Shown: positions 16,914 through 25,552, counted from the stretch's first letter. The stretch is DNA of 64,000 nucleotides from Pseudomonas fluorescens (GCF_018614775.1 NZ_JAGGOF010000097.1:34908-98907), one strand, 5' to 3'. A program made the numbers and translations. The notes: a model not told the origin generated them from the sequence alone.

Positions 16914-17560
16914 GGGCTGACTCCCCAACGGTTTTCATACAGCAGTTCATGCAATGGACGCGGTTGCGCCCAGCCTTCCAAGGCGAGCATCGGCGCCGGG
17001 TAGAAGCCTTCGACCGGGCCCAGGCACAGGATTGCCAGGGGCTTGGCGCCGGCGGGCAAGCCCAGCAGATCGGCCAGGGGCCGGGGCTCGAACAGCGACA
17101 CCCAGCCCATCCCCAGCCCTTCGGCACGGGAGGCCAGCCATAGGTTCTGGATCGCGCAGGACAGTGAGGCGAGGTCCATTTCCGGCAGGGTCCGCCGGCC
17201 GAAGATGTGCCGCTCGCGGTCCTCCATCAACGCCGCCACCAGCACTTCGGCGCAATCGTGGATGCCTTCGACCTTGAGTTTCATGAACTCATCGCTGCGT
17301 TCACCCAGGGCCTCGGCGGTGCGGATGCGCTCCTGCTCCACCAGTCGCTGGATTTCCCCACGCAAGGCGCGGTCGCTGATGCGGATGAACCGCCACGGCT
17401 GCATCAGGCCGACACTGGGCGCCTGGTGCGCGGCTTCCAGCAGGCGGCGCAGCAACGCCGGCTCGACCGTACCGCCGCTGAAGTGGCGCATGTCACGACG
17501 TTCGGCGATGGCGCGGTAAATCGCGTCGCGTTCGGCCTGGGGGAATGCGTTGTCGGTCAT
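16910..17560 (-). CDS. bluB: 5,6-Dimethylbenzimidazole synthase, 216 aa
   Basis: A flavin-destroying nitroreductase-fold enzyme that turns FMNH2 and O2 into 5,6-dimethylbenzimidazole, the lower ligand of B12; its presence indicates aerobic de novo synthesis. Visible features are the N-terminal RRDMRHFSGGTVEPALL segment, APSVGLMQPWRFI, and the C-terminal AEGLGMGWVSLFEPRPLADLLGLP. Its ATG overlaps the cobB stop (ATGA). The DNA just upstream is a REP pair with no recognisable ribosome site, so translation probably depends on coupling to cobB. Confidence 0.93.
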   Translation of the reverse strand: MTDNAFPQAERDAIYRAIAERRDMRHFSGGTVEPALLRRLLEAAHQAPSVGLMQPWRFIRISDRALRGEIQRLVEQERIRTAEALGERSDEFMKLKVEGIHDCAEVLVAALMEDRERHIFGRRTLPEMDLASLSCAIQNLWLASRAEGLGMGWVSLFEPRPLADLLGLPAGAKPLAILCLGPVEGFYPAPMLALEGWAQPRPLHELLYENRWGVSP

Positions 17561-18954
17561 GGCCTATTCGCGAGCAAGCCCGCTCCCACAGGGAATTGTG
17601 AACACCCATCCAATGTGGGAGCGGGCTTGCTCGCGAAGGCGGCCTCAAGATCAGGCGCAAACAGTGCGGCAATCGCCCGCGGATTGGACGGAAAATAAAA
17701 ATGCACGTAAGACGCCGTCATCCGCCCGTCCCGGAACACCGCCTCCGCCCCGCGCCCGCCGTTAGGGCTGTGGCCACGGGCAATCGGTACAAGCTCGGTG
17801 CTGGTCAACGAATGATGATAGGTATGCCCACGCAGGTTGCCTTCCGGCAGCTCCACCGACTGCAACGCCAGGGCCGCGAGGCGCTTTTGCATCTGCGCAT
17901 CGCCGGCCAGCAAACCGAGCAATTCGGCGCGGGTGCCTTCGACATCGGTCAATGAGTCCAGCAAGTACAACATGCCGCCGCATTCGGCGAGCAAGGGTTT
18001 ATCGGCGGCGTGATGGGCGCGGATCGCCGCCAGCATCGACGTGTTCTGCGCCAGGGCGAGGTGGTGCAGTTCCGGGTAACCGCCCGGCAGGTACAGGCTG
18101 TCCGCTTCGGGCAGTCCGCTGTCGTGGATCGGCGAGAAAAAGCTCAACTGCGCGCCCATGGCCCGCAGCAGGTCCAGGCTCGCGCCATAGGTAAAGGCAA
18201 ATGCTTCGTCCCGGGCCACGGCGATGCGCACGCCGTCGAGCCATGGCTCGGGGGTGATCACTTCGGGGGCGGCAAACGCTACCGCCGGCGGCAGCGCCAC
18301 TTCGCAACTGCCGGCCAAGGCCTCGGCGGCGGCATCGAGGCGCACATCCAGGTCGTTCAACTCGCTGGCCTGGACCAGCCCGAGGTGGCGGCTGGGCAAT
18401 TCGATGCCGGTTTCCCGCGACAGCGCACCGTACCAGCGCAGGCCCTCCGTCAGGCTGCCTTCGAGCAACTGCGCATGGCGCAAGGTGCCGACGCGGTTGG
18501 CCAGGACCCCGGCGAACGGCAAGTCCGGTTGATAGCGCGCCAGGCCCAGGGCCAGGGCACCGAAGGTCTGGGCCATGGCCGTGCCGTCGATCACCGCCAG
18601 CACCGGCACGCCGAAATGCCGCGCCAGATCAGCACTGGACGGCGTGCCGTCGAACAGTCCCATCACCCCTTCGATCAGGATCAGGTCTGCCTCGGCGGCG
18701 GCTTCCCACAGCAACCGTCGACTTTCCTGCTCACCGACCATCCACATGTCCAACTGATAGACCGGCGCGCCGCTCGCACGCTCGAGGATCATCGGGTCGA
18801 GGAAGTCCGGGCCGCATTTGAACACGCGCACCTTGCGCCCCTGGTTGCGATGCAAACGGGCCAACGCAGCGGTAACGGTGGTCTTGCCCTGACCCGAAGC
18901 CGGGGCCGCGATCAGCACCGCCGGACAGGAGCGGCTCATGGACGCATCACTCAC
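17557..18954 (-). CDS. cobB: Cobyrinic (hydrogenobyrinic) acid a,c-diamide synthase with REP-encoded tail, 465 aa
   Basis: Amidates the a and c side chains of the corrin ring. The N-terminal P-loop is VLIAAPASGQGKTTVTAAL; the C-terminal glutaminase domain has LLAECGGMLYLLDSL with the active Cys and GHTYHHS further on. GTG at 18954 overlaps the cobO stop (GTGA); an ATG at 18939 is the alternative. The last roughly 26 residues (FASKPAPTLDGC...VGAGLLANRP) are a translation of the REP pair at 17567-17637, not conserved family sequence; the enzyme core should be unaffected. The stop still overlaps the bluB start. Confidence 0.94.
   Translation of the reverse strand: MSDASMSRSCPAVLIAAPASGQGKTTVTAALARLHRNQGRKVRVFKCGPDFLDPMILERASGAPVYQLDMWMVGEQESRRLLWEAAAEADLILIEGVMGLFDGTPSSADLARHFGVPVLAVIDGTAMAQTFGALALGLARYQPDLPFAGVLANRVGTLRHAQLLEGSLTEGLRWYGALSRETGIELPSRHLGLVQASELNDLDVRLDAAAEALAGSCEVALPPAVAFAAPEVITPEPWLDGVRIAVARDEAFAFTYGASLDLLRAMGAQLSFFSPIHDSGLPEADSLYLPGGYPELHHLALAQNTSMLAAIRAHHAADKPLLAECGGMLYLLDSLTDVEGTRAELLGLLAGDAQMQKRLAALALQSVELPEGNLRGHTYHHSLTSTELVPIARGHSPNGGRGAEAVFRDGRMTASYVHFYFPSNPRAIAALFAPDLEAAFASKPAPTLDGCSQFPVGAGLLANRP
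17567..17637. repeat. REP pair inside the 3' end of cobB
   Basis: Perfect 24-base inverted arms (17567-17590 and 17614-17637) around a 23-base spacer. It lies entirely within the cobB reading frame, encoding the terminal ASKPAPT and VGAGLLA peptides, and ends a few bases before the bluB start. Confidence 0.92.
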
Positions 18955-19562
18955 AGTTCGACGCCTTTCTGCGCCTTGATGCCGGCCTGGAACGCATGCT
19001 TGATCATGCCCATCTCGGTCACGGTGTCGGCCAACTCGATCATTTCCGGTTTGGCGCCACGTCCGGTCACGACCACATGCTGCATGGGCGGGCGCGCCTG
19101 CAAATCGCTCAGGACCTGATCGAGGTCGAGGTAACCGTGCTTGAGGGCAATGTTGAGTTCATCGAGCACCACCAAGCCAATGGTCGGATCGCTGAGCAAT
19201 TGTCGCGAGACGGCCCAGGCAGCCTCGGCGGCGGCGATGTCGCGCTGGCGGTCCTGGGTTTCCCAGGTGAAGCCTTCGCCCATGACGTGAAACCGCACCT
19301 GCTCGGGGAAGCGACGGAAGAACAGCTCCTCACCGGTGCTGTTACGGCCCTTGATGAACTGCACCACGCCGCAGTGCATGCCGTGGCCCATGGCCCGGGC
19401 GAGCATACCGAACGCCGAGCTGCTCTTGCCCTTGCCATTGCCGGTCAGCACCAGCAGCAGGCCGCATTCGTTCGGCGAGTTGGCGATGCGCTCGTCGATC
19501 ACGGCTTTCTTGCGCAGCATGCGCGCCAGGTGGCGTTCGTCGCGATCAAGCGTATCGGTCAT
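18951..19562 (-). CDS. cobO: Corrinoid adenosyltransferase, 203 aa
   Basis: Transfers the 5'-deoxyadenosyl group from ATP to Co(I) corrinoid (BtuR/CobO family). The P-loop-like LTGNGKGKSSSAFGMLARA is near residues 40-57; VQFIKGRNSTGEE, LVVLDELNIALKHGY and VVTGRGAKPEMIELADTVTEM are diagnostic. The ATG at 19562 has GGAG about 8 bases upstream. It is the first gene of the cob cluster, directly behind the cobalamin riboswitch, so the whole cluster should be repressed by adenosylcobalamin. Confidence 0.96.
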   Translation of the reverse strand: MTDTLDRDERHLARMLRKKAVIDERIANSPNECGLLLVLTGNGKGKSSSAFGMLARAMGHGMHCGVVQFIKGRNSTGEELFFRRFPEQVRFHVMGEGFTWETQDRQRDIAAAEAAWAVSRQLLSDPTIGLVVLDELNIALKHGYLDLDQVLSDLQARPPMQHVVVTGRGAKPEMIELADTVTEMGMIKHAFQAGIKAQKGVEL

Positions 19563-19654
19563 GGGGAGCTCTCCGTTGGAATGGGATAACGGCGGGCAGG
19601 CAGAAAAAAGACGGCAACAAGCCTGGCATCGCCCACCGTGATGCCGTTGGATGA

Positions 19655-19835
19655 ATCAGGCCGGTCTCCGGGCTCATGAGCGGCGTAATGCCGGGCTGCG
19701 CGCCTTCCCATGTCGACGACACAGTGGCCTGGTGGCAGCTTTGACTCATTTACCGTTGCGGGGGCAGCGCCGGGTTCGTGTGCACTCACCGGCTTCCCTG
19801 TTTCACTCTGTCGACCAAGGCCACAGAGCACCTGA
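19655..19835 (-). promoter_or_regulatory. Cobalamin riboswitch upstream of cobO
   Basis: Read on the minus strand the conserved blocks occur in order: GAAACAGGGAAGCCGGTG, GCGCTGCCCCCGCAACGGTA, GCCACCAGGCCACTG (the B12 box), ATGGGAAGG, and a closing GAGCCCGGAGACCGGCC. This is the AdoCbl-riboswitch pattern. It fills most of the 437-base gap between cobO and the divergent gene at 20000, and would shut down the cob genes when B12 is plentiful. Outside it I see no other feature in the gap. Confidence 0.93.
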
Positions 19836-19999
19836 AACAAGCCGCGAAGGTTAGAGGGTTGGGGGGTGAGCGTCAATCAAAGCTGGTACGCCGGACATTG
19901 GCCAGGATCAATAAAGTGACGCCAATCTTGTGTCAGGCTACGGCAAGTGATATCAAATGGACATTACAGCCTATGTCACAAGAATAAGAGGGCAAACGT

Positions 20000-20584
20000 A
20001 TGCAAGGCATGATCATCAGCAATCCGAAATTGGAATTCCTGCGCCCGGTGCTGGAGCGCTGGTTCGACTGCATCGACCGCTACAACGCCGTGCGAGGGGA
20101 TAACGACTGTCCGTACTGGTTCGATGAGAAAGCCAACCTCGGATTGCTGTCGGCCGCGGCATGGATGGCCGAGATGGTCACGCTGCAAAATACCCCCACC
20201 CGCAAACAGAATGAAGAAGGCGAACGCAACGTCAGTGCCGACCTGTTCATCGCCAGCACCGAAGCACGCGCGTTCATCCAGGCCACCCAGCGCTGGCCCA
20301 AGGTCAGCAACCTGAACCTGACACAGCCCCTGCTGGAGGCCGCCAGCGATGCCAGGCGCATCAGCTATGCCAGCGACTTGAAGCTCGGCTGCCTGTTCGT
20401 CTCGCCGCAAAAAGCCCAGCAGAGCGCCACGCCGGAAGAACTGCAGGACATGCTCGACGACCTGCAAAAGGAAAACACCTGCGCGGTGGCCTGGTATTTC
20501 CCCTACGCCTACCGCAAGTTGCGCAACGACAGCGGCCACTATCACCCGGGCATCGCCGTGCTGTTCAAGCAGGCCCACGGCTGA
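20000..20584 (+). CDS. Conserved protein of unknown function, 194 aa
   Basis: I do not recognise a family. It is a soluble, mixed alpha/beta protein without signal peptide or membrane helix. The N-terminal half has LRPVLERWFDCIDRYNAVRGDNDCPYWFDEKANLGLLSAAAWMAEM, and the C-terminal half has an acidic helix (EELQDMLDDLQKEN) followed by aromatic-rich AVAWYFPYAYRKL. An AGAGGG ribosome site 7 bases before the ATG supports this start. It is transcribed divergently from the cob cluster and 105 bases ahead of the PQQ-type dehydrogenase; no functional link is evident. Confidence 0.75.
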   Translation: MQGMIISNPKLEFLRPVLERWFDCIDRYNAVRGDNDCPYWFDEKANLGLLSAAAWMAEMVTLQNTPTRKQNEEGERNVSADLFIASTEARAFIQATQRWPKVSNLNLTQPLLEAASDARRISYASDLKLGCLFVSPQKAQQSATPEELQDMLDDLQKENTCAVAWYFPYAYRKLRNDSGHYHPGIAVLFKQAHG

Positions 20585-20653
20585 CCTGAAAACAAGCTGT
20601 GGGAGCCGAGGCATGCGCGCCACAGGTTGAACCATACGCGCGTCTACGCTTCT

Positions 20654-20679
20654 CTATGAATAACCTCATGCATTCATAG
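20654..20679. other. Inverted repeat just before the sorbosone-dehydrogenase-like gene
   Basis: Perfect 8-base arms CTATGAAT and ATTCATAG are separated by 10 bases. The right arm abuts the ribosome site (AGGGAAG) of the gene starting at 20690. It could be an operator or an RNA hairpin affecting translation. Confidence 0.35.
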
Positions 20680-20689
20680 GGAAGCCAGC

Positions 20690-22000
20690 ATGCTCAAGCC
20701 ACCGCACCTTTTGATCATCGCCCTTGCCACCGGGCTTGCCGCCTGTGGCGAGTCTTCGACCCTGCAAGTGTCCGACGGCACCGGCCCGGCGCCGAAACTG
20801 CCCGAGCCGAACAAGACCCTGGTGCCCACCGTCAACATCGCCGAAGCCATCGGTTGGCCCCAGGGCGCCAAGCCCACCGCGGCCCAGGGCCTGCGAGTGG
20901 GCGCCTTTGCCGAAGGGCTGGACCATCCGCGCTGGCTCTACGTACTGCCTAATGGCGATGTGCTGGTGGCCGAAACCAATGCCCCGCCGAAACCGGACGA
21001 CGCCAAGGGCATCCGCGGCTGGGTGATGAAAAAAGTCATGGGCCGCGCGGGCGCCGGCGTGCCCAGCCCCAATCGCATCACGCTGTTGCGCGACGCCAAT
21101 CACGACGGCATCGCCGAAACCCGTACGGTCTTCCTGGAAAACCTCAACTCGCCGTTCGGCATGACCCTGGTGGGCAATGACCTGTACGTGGCCGACACCG
21201 ACCGGCTGATCCGCTTCCCCTACAAGGAAGGCGACACGAAAATCACCGCGCAGCCGACCAAGGTCGTCGATCTGCCTGGCGGGACCATCAACCATCACTG
21301 GACCAAAAACGTCATCGCCAGCCGCGACGGCAGCAAGCTATACGTCACCACCGGCTCGAACAGCAACGTCGCGGAAAACGGCATGGAAGTGGAAGAAGGT
21401 CGCGCGGCGATCTGGGAAGTCGACCGGGCCAGCGGCAATCAGCGTATTTTCGCCTCGGGCCTGCGCAACCCCAACGGCCTGGCCTGGGAGCCGAGCAGCG
21501 GCGCATTGTGGACGGCAGTGAACGAACGGGATGAGATCGGCAGCGACCTGGTGCCGGACTACATCACCTCGGTCAAGGATGGCGCCTTCTACGGGTGGCC
21601 CTACAGCTACTACGGGCAGAATGTCGACGTGCGCGTCGAACCGCAAAACCCGGCACTGGTGGCCAAGGCCATCGCCCCGGACTACGCCGTCGGCCCGCAC
21701 ACCGCCTCACTGGGCCTGACCTTCGCCGAAGGCAGCCGCTTGCCTGCACCGTTTACCGAAGGCGCTTTCATCGGCCAGCACGGTTCCTGGAACCGTAAAC
21801 CCCACAGCGGTTACAAAGTGATTTTCGTACCGTTCAGCGGCGGCAAGCCGGTGGGCCAGCCAGTGGATGTGCTGACTGGCTTCCTCAACGCGGACGAGAA
21901 AGCCCAGGGCCGGCCGGTGGGCGTGGTGATCGATAAACAGGGCGGGTTGCTGGTGGCCGATGATGTGGGGAACAAGATCTGGCGGGTGTCGGGTCAGTAA
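20690..22000 (+). CDS. PQQ-dependent sugar dehydrogenase (L-sorbosone dehydrogenase family), lipoprotein, 436 aa
   Basis: A periplasmic, membrane-anchored beta-propeller oxidoreductase predicted to use pyrroloquinoline quinone. The signal peptide ends in a lipobox (ATGLAAC, Cys19). The mature part has the family phrases LDHPRWLYVLPNGDVLVAETN, LNSPFGMTLVGNDLYVADTD, KLYVTTGSNSNVAENG, FASGLRNPNGLAWEP, LWTAVNERDEIGSDLVPDY and FIGQHGSWNRKP, with calcium- and PQQ-contact loops. The substrate cannot be read from sequence; aldoses or sorbosone are known for relatives. It appears to be transcribed alone, with a small REP palindrome downstream. Confidence 0.88.
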   Translation: MLKPPHLLIIALATGLAACGESSTLQVSDGTGPAPKLPEPNKTLVPTVNIAEAIGWPQGAKPTAAQGLRVGAFAEGLDHPRWLYVLPNGDVLVAETNAPPKPDDAKGIRGWVMKKVMGRAGAGVPSPNRITLLRDANHDGIAETRTVFLENLNSPFGMTLVGNDLYVADTDRLIRFPYKEGDTKITAQPTKVVDLPGGTINHHWTKNVIASRDGSKLYVTTGSNSNVAENGMEVEEGRAAIWEVDRASGNQRIFASGLRNPNGLAWEPSSGALWTAVNERDEIGSDLVPDYITSVKDGAFYGWPYSYYGQNVDVRVEPQNPALVAKAIAPDYAVGPHTASLGLTFAEGSRLPAPFTEGAFIGQHGSWNRKPHSGYKVIFVPFSGGKPVGQPVDVLTGFLNADEKAQGRPVGVVIDKQGGLLVADDVGNKIWRVSGQ

Positions 22001-22039
22001 CCCCGACACACCGATGCGGCGGGGGAATTCTCTCTGGCC

Positions 22040-22064
22040 TGTGGGAGCAAGGCTTGCTCCCACA
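22040..22064. repeat. Short REP-type palindrome between convergent genes
   Basis: TGTGGGAGCAAGG and CTTGCTCCCACA form an almost perfect palindrome without a loop. It belongs to the GTGGGAGC repeat class but is shorter than the paired REPs elsewhere, and may act as a terminator for either neighbour. Confidence 0.7.
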
Positions 22065-22079
22065 GTTCGGGGCAACAAA

Positions 22080-22613
22080 TCAGGGATTACGCGCCAGATG
22101 CTCCGGCTGCAACACCCGCTTGGCGCTCAGATAAGCCTTCTGCCAATAAGCCTTGGACAGGCTATCAAGTTTGACCGTCCCGCCTGTTGCCGGCGCATGC
22201 ACAAAGCGGCCCTCCCCCACATAGATCCCGGCATGACTGACCTGGGAGCCGCCGTTGGTGGCGAAGAAAATCAGGTCGCCGCTCTGCAATGCATCCTTGC
22301 CAACGTCCGGTGCACGCATGCCGATCATTTCGCGCGTGGAACGCGGCAAGGAGATGCCGGCGGCGTCGCGGTAGACGTAGCCGATCAGGCCACTGCAATC
22401 GAAACCCGAGTCCGGGGTGTTGCCGCCCCAACGATACGGCGTGCCCACCAGGCCCAGCGCCCGGAAGAGCACATCTTCGGCCGCTGGAGAATAGGTTTGC
22501 GGGGGAGCGAAGACCACCGGCGCCCGTACTGGCGCGGGCGGCGGTGTGCGGCTGGCGCAAGCGCTGAGCAGCGCGGCAAGACAGATGAGAGCGAGGCGGG
22601 CCGACGTCGACAT
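22080..22613 (-). CDS. C40 (NlpC/P60) cell-wall peptidase lipoprotein, 177 aa
   Basis: A putative outer-membrane-anchored murein endopeptidase that cuts within or between stem peptides. The start at 22613 (MSTSARLALICLAALLSAC) gives a clean lipobox with Cys19; the longer frame to 22703 has no signal peptide at its N-terminus. The catalytic Cys73 is in GFDCSGLIGYVYR, and His127 is in SQVSHAGIYVGEGRFVHAP. It is followed upstream by a second, related NlpC/P60 lipoprotein in the same direction. Confidence 0.9.
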   Translation of the reverse strand: MSTSARLALICLAALLSACASRTPPPAPVRAPVVFAPPQTYSPAAEDVLFRALGLVGTPYRWGGNTPDSGFDCSGLIGYVYRDAAGISLPRSTREMIGMRAPDVGKDALQSGDLIFFATNGGSQVSHAGIYVGEGRFVHAPATGGTVKLDSLSKAYWQKAYLSAKRVLQPEHLARNP

Positions 22614-22778
22614 ATGCAGAACAATCCTGATCTGGATGCGGCTTTTCTGCCGTGGGCATGAAAACAGACCCGCCCGCGTAATACGCAGGCGGATTGCCAT
22701 CAATCAATGATCAAGGATTCTAGCGACTATGCGGCAAACTTCAAGTAAGACTTTAAGTTTGCCTTACAAACTGTGTGC

Positions 22779-23405
22779 TTACTTGCGCGCAGTGACCACC
22801 GTCGGTGCCATGGCGAGGGCGCGCTTGGCTTCGATGAAGGTCTTGCTCCAGTAGCTGTCGCCCAGGCTGTCGATGCGCACGCCACCGCTGCGGCGGCTGC
22901 TGGAATGGATGAACTGATTGTCGCCCAGGTAGATACCGGCATGGCTGACACGACCGCGACGACCGCTGGTGCTGAAGAACAGCAAGTCACCGGGTTCCAG
23001 TTGATTGCGCGCCACCAGCGGGGCGTTCACGTTGATCATTTCGCGCGTCGAGCGTGGCAGGCTCATGCCGGCCTCTTCGCGGAACAGATAACCGATGAAA
23101 CCGCTGCAATCGAAGCCGGCTTCAGAGGTGCCGCCAAAGCGATAGCGGGTACCGATCAACGACATGCCACGTTCCAGGATGCTGTCGGCCAGCACAGGAA
23201 GCTGATAAGGCTTGTTGCTGGCGAAGTCTGCCAGCTCTTTGTCGGAGGCCATTTCTTCCTGGAACGAAACGGAGGAAGACTGGGCGGTGACGGAGTTGTG
23301 TACCTGTGGTTGTTGTACGGGCTGGGACACTGGGGAGTGGGCAGCGCAACCGAACAACAGGGTGACGAGTGCGAGAGGCACGAGGGGTGCGAAGCGATTT
23401 AGCAT
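22779..23405 (-). CDS. C40 (NlpC/P60) cell-wall peptidase lipoprotein, 208 aa
   Basis: A paralogue of the 22080 gene with a longer spacer between lipobox and catalytic domain. The signal peptide ends LVTLLFGC (Cys20) when started at the ATG 23405; a GTG at 23411 is possible. Catalytic Cys100 lies in GFDCSGFIGYLFREEAGMSLPRSTREM and His155 in GRVSHAGIYLGDNQFIHSSS. The same LPRSTREMI phrase occurs in both copies, supporting tandem duplication. Likely role is peptidoglycan remodelling at the outer membrane/periplasm. Confidence 0.9.
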   Translation of the reverse strand: MLNRFAPLVPLALVTLLFGCAAHSPVSQPVQQPQVHNSVTAQSSSVSFQEEMASDKELADFASNKPYQLPVLADSILERGMSLIGTRYRFGGTSEAGFDCSGFIGYLFREEAGMSLPRSTREMINVNAPLVARNQLEPGDLLFFSTSGRRGRVSHAGIYLGDNQFIHSSSRRSGGVRIDSLGDSYWSKTFIEAKRALAMAPTVVTARK

Positions 23406-23617
23406 GGGCACGACCGTGGCTGAGGTAGTAAAGATGGCGAGACTATGCCCTCTATCAACCTCATTTGCAAATTCAATCGATGCAAATGTGACTTCCCGGT
23501 TTTACGTTGACATCTAAGCGCTTAAGCCCATTTTGAATGTCACGTGGCCTGCAACCCAGCAGGGCCGCGGGTTTCGCCGCGCCGGGGCCCGGCCAAGAGC
23601 CACTACTGATAACGGTT

Positions 23618-24322
23618 CTACCAGCCCAGGGTTTCTTTCAAAAAAGGAATAGTGAGCTTGCGCTGGGCCTGGAGCGAGGCCTGGTCGAGGCGTTCGAGCA
23701 ATTCGAACAGCGCGCTCATGCTGCGGGTGCCACGGGTGAGGATGAAATGCCCGACTTCATCGGTCAGGTGCAGGCCGCGGCGAGAAGCTCGCAGTTGCAG
23801 GGCGCGGAGCTTGTCTTCGTCGGAGAGCGGACGCATCTGGAAAATCAGCGCCAGGGTGAGACGGGACTTGAGATCCGCCAGCTTCACCGGCAGTTCCCGT
23901 GGCGACGTCGAGGCGGCGATCAGCAAGCGCCGACCGCTGTCGCGCAGGCGATTGAACAGATGAAACAGCGCCTCTTCCCAGTCAGCCTTGCCGGCGACGG
24001 CCTGGAGATCGTCCAGGCAGACCAGTTCGTACTGTTCAAGGTTGTCGAGGATTTCCACGCCACGATCCAGCAACTCGGCCAGCGGCAGGTACACGGCGGG
24101 CTCGCCCAACTGCTCGAACCGCAGGCACGCTGCCTGCAACAGGTGCGTGCGCCCTACCCCGTCCTTGCCCCACAGATAGATCAGACTCTCGGTCCAGCCG
24201 GCGTCGGCTTCGCAAAGCCGCTCGACATAGCCGAGTGCAGCGGCATTGGCGCCTGGGTAGTAGTTGATAAAGGTGGCGTCATCACGCAGACGCACACCTA
24301 GGGGCAGCTGAATCGGTTTCAT
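23618..24322 (-). CDS. hda: DnaA regulatory inactivator Hda, 234 aa
   Basis: A DnaA-like AAA+ protein that, with the sliding clamp, stimulates hydrolysis of DnaA-bound ATP and so limits re-initiation of replication. MKPIQLPLGVRL near the start fits the clamp-binding region. Walker A is WGKDGVGRTHLLQAA, Walker B is YELVCLDDLQAVAG, and STSPRELPVKLADLKSRL is the sensor/arginine-finger region. The frame opens at 24445, but the ATG at 24322 gives the usual length. The preceding permease gene runs in the same direction, as in other Pseudomonas. Confidence 0.93.
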   Translation of the reverse strand: MKPIQLPLGVRLRDDATFINYYPGANAAALGYVERLCEADAGWTESLIYLWGKDGVGRTHLLQAACLRFEQLGEPAVYLPLAELLDRGVEILDNLEQYELVCLDDLQAVAGKADWEEALFHLFNRLRDSGRRLLIAASTSPRELPVKLADLKSRLTLALIFQMRPLSDEDKLRALQLRASRRGLHLTDEVGHFILTRGTRSMSALFELLERLDQASLQAQRKLTIPFLKETLGW

Positions 24323-24478
24323 GCTGACTGAACGGTTGCGGGGAACCGTTAGTGGCCTCTGTGTAAAGTTGGCAAAGTCTATACCCGTGGCGCGGACCGC
24401 ACAATGCACCGGACCACGAGCAAAATCAAAGGTTTGCAGCAGCAAGGCCAGGGAGCGACGGTTTTCCTGGCATTCGCC

Positions 24479-25552
24479 CTACAGCTCCGGGTCTTCGGCG
24501 CCACTGTACATGTCCGAATCCTTGTACACATCGTGCACATGCCGCACCAGCACCATGATCACGGCCGCCACCGGCAGCGCCAACAGGATCCCGGTGAAAC
24601 CGAACAACTCGCCACCCGCCAGGATCGCGAAGATCACCGCCACCGGGTGCAGGCCAATACGATCGCCCACCAGCAAGGGCGTCAGCACCATCCCCTCCAG
24701 GGCCTGGCCGACCATGAACACCGCCACGATACCCAGCATCGGGTACAGGTCGCCACCGAACTGGAACAACCCGGCGATCAACGCCGCGCCAATGCCAATC
24801 ACAAAGCCCATGTAGGGCACGATGGCCGCCAGCCCGGCGATCATGCCGATCAACAGGCCCAGTTCCAGGCCGACCAGCATCAGCCCGGCCGCATAGATGA
24901 AGCCCAGCGCGACCATCACCAGCAACTGTCCGCGCACGAATGCGCCGAGCACTTCGTGGCATTCGCTGGTGAGGGTCATGATGCGTTCTTCGCGATGGCG
25001 TGGCAGCAGGCTGCGGATCTTCGCCATCATCAGGTCCCAGTCCCGCAGCAGGTAGAACGCCACCACGGGAATCAGTACCAGGTTCGCCAGCCAGCCGATC
25101 AGCGCCAGGCTCGAGGCCGTGGCCTGGCTCAGCACCACGCCGACGATGTCGGTGGTCTGGCCCATGTGTTCGCTGATGGCCGCCTTGACCTTGTCGAACT
25201 TCCAGAAACCGTCCGACAACCCCAGCTTCGACTGTACCCACGGCACCGCGCTGTGCTGCAACCAGTCGAGCATCTGCGGCGCCAGTTCGTACAGGCGCAC
25301 CAGCTGCTTGGCGAGCATCGGGATCAGCACCAGCAACAGGGCGCTGACGATCAAGGTGAACAGCGCAAACACCGTCACTACGCCCCAGGTCCGCGACAGG
25401 CCGAGTTTTTCCAGGCGATCCACCACCGGATCGAACAGATAGGCCAACAGCAGCGCCACCAGGAACGGCGTCAGGATCGGGTGCAGCAAATAGATAAACG
25501 CGAACAGCAGGGCGACCCCACCCAACCAGAACCAACGCCGCGTATCGCCCAT
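24479..25552 (-). CDS. AI-2E family transporter / PerM-type permease, 357 aa
   Basis: An inner-membrane protein with about eight helices: paired N-terminal helices (FWLGGVALLFAFIYLLHPILTPFLVALLLAYLFDPVVDRLEKLGL), a central amphipathic region (LVRLYELAPQMLDWLQH...) and a C-terminal helix bundle (GMIAGLAAIVPYMGFVIGIGAALIAGLFQF) containing the conserved IVPYxG motif. The acidic C-terminal tail is cytoplasmic. Members include quorum-signal exporters and Na+/H+ antiporters; the substrate here is unknown. It ends about 150 bases before hda and follows the DUF2066 gene closely. Confidence 0.87.
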   Translation of the reverse strand: MGDTRRWFWLGGVALLFAFIYLLHPILTPFLVALLLAYLFDPVVDRLEKLGLSRTWGVVTVFALFTLIVSALLLVLIPMLAKQLVRLYELAPQMLDWLQHSAVPWVQSKLGLSDGFWKFDKVKAAISEHMGQTTDIVGVVLSQATASSLALIGWLANLVLIPVVAFYLLRDWDLMMAKIRSLLPRHREERIMTLTSECHEVLGAFVRGQLLVMVALGFIYAAGLMLVGLELGLLIGMIAGLAAIVPYMGFVIGIGAALIAGLFQFGGDLYPMLGIVAVFMVGQALEGMVLTPLLVGDRIGLHPVAVIFAILAGGELFGFTGILLALPVAAVIMVLVRHVHDVYKDSDMYSGAEDPEL

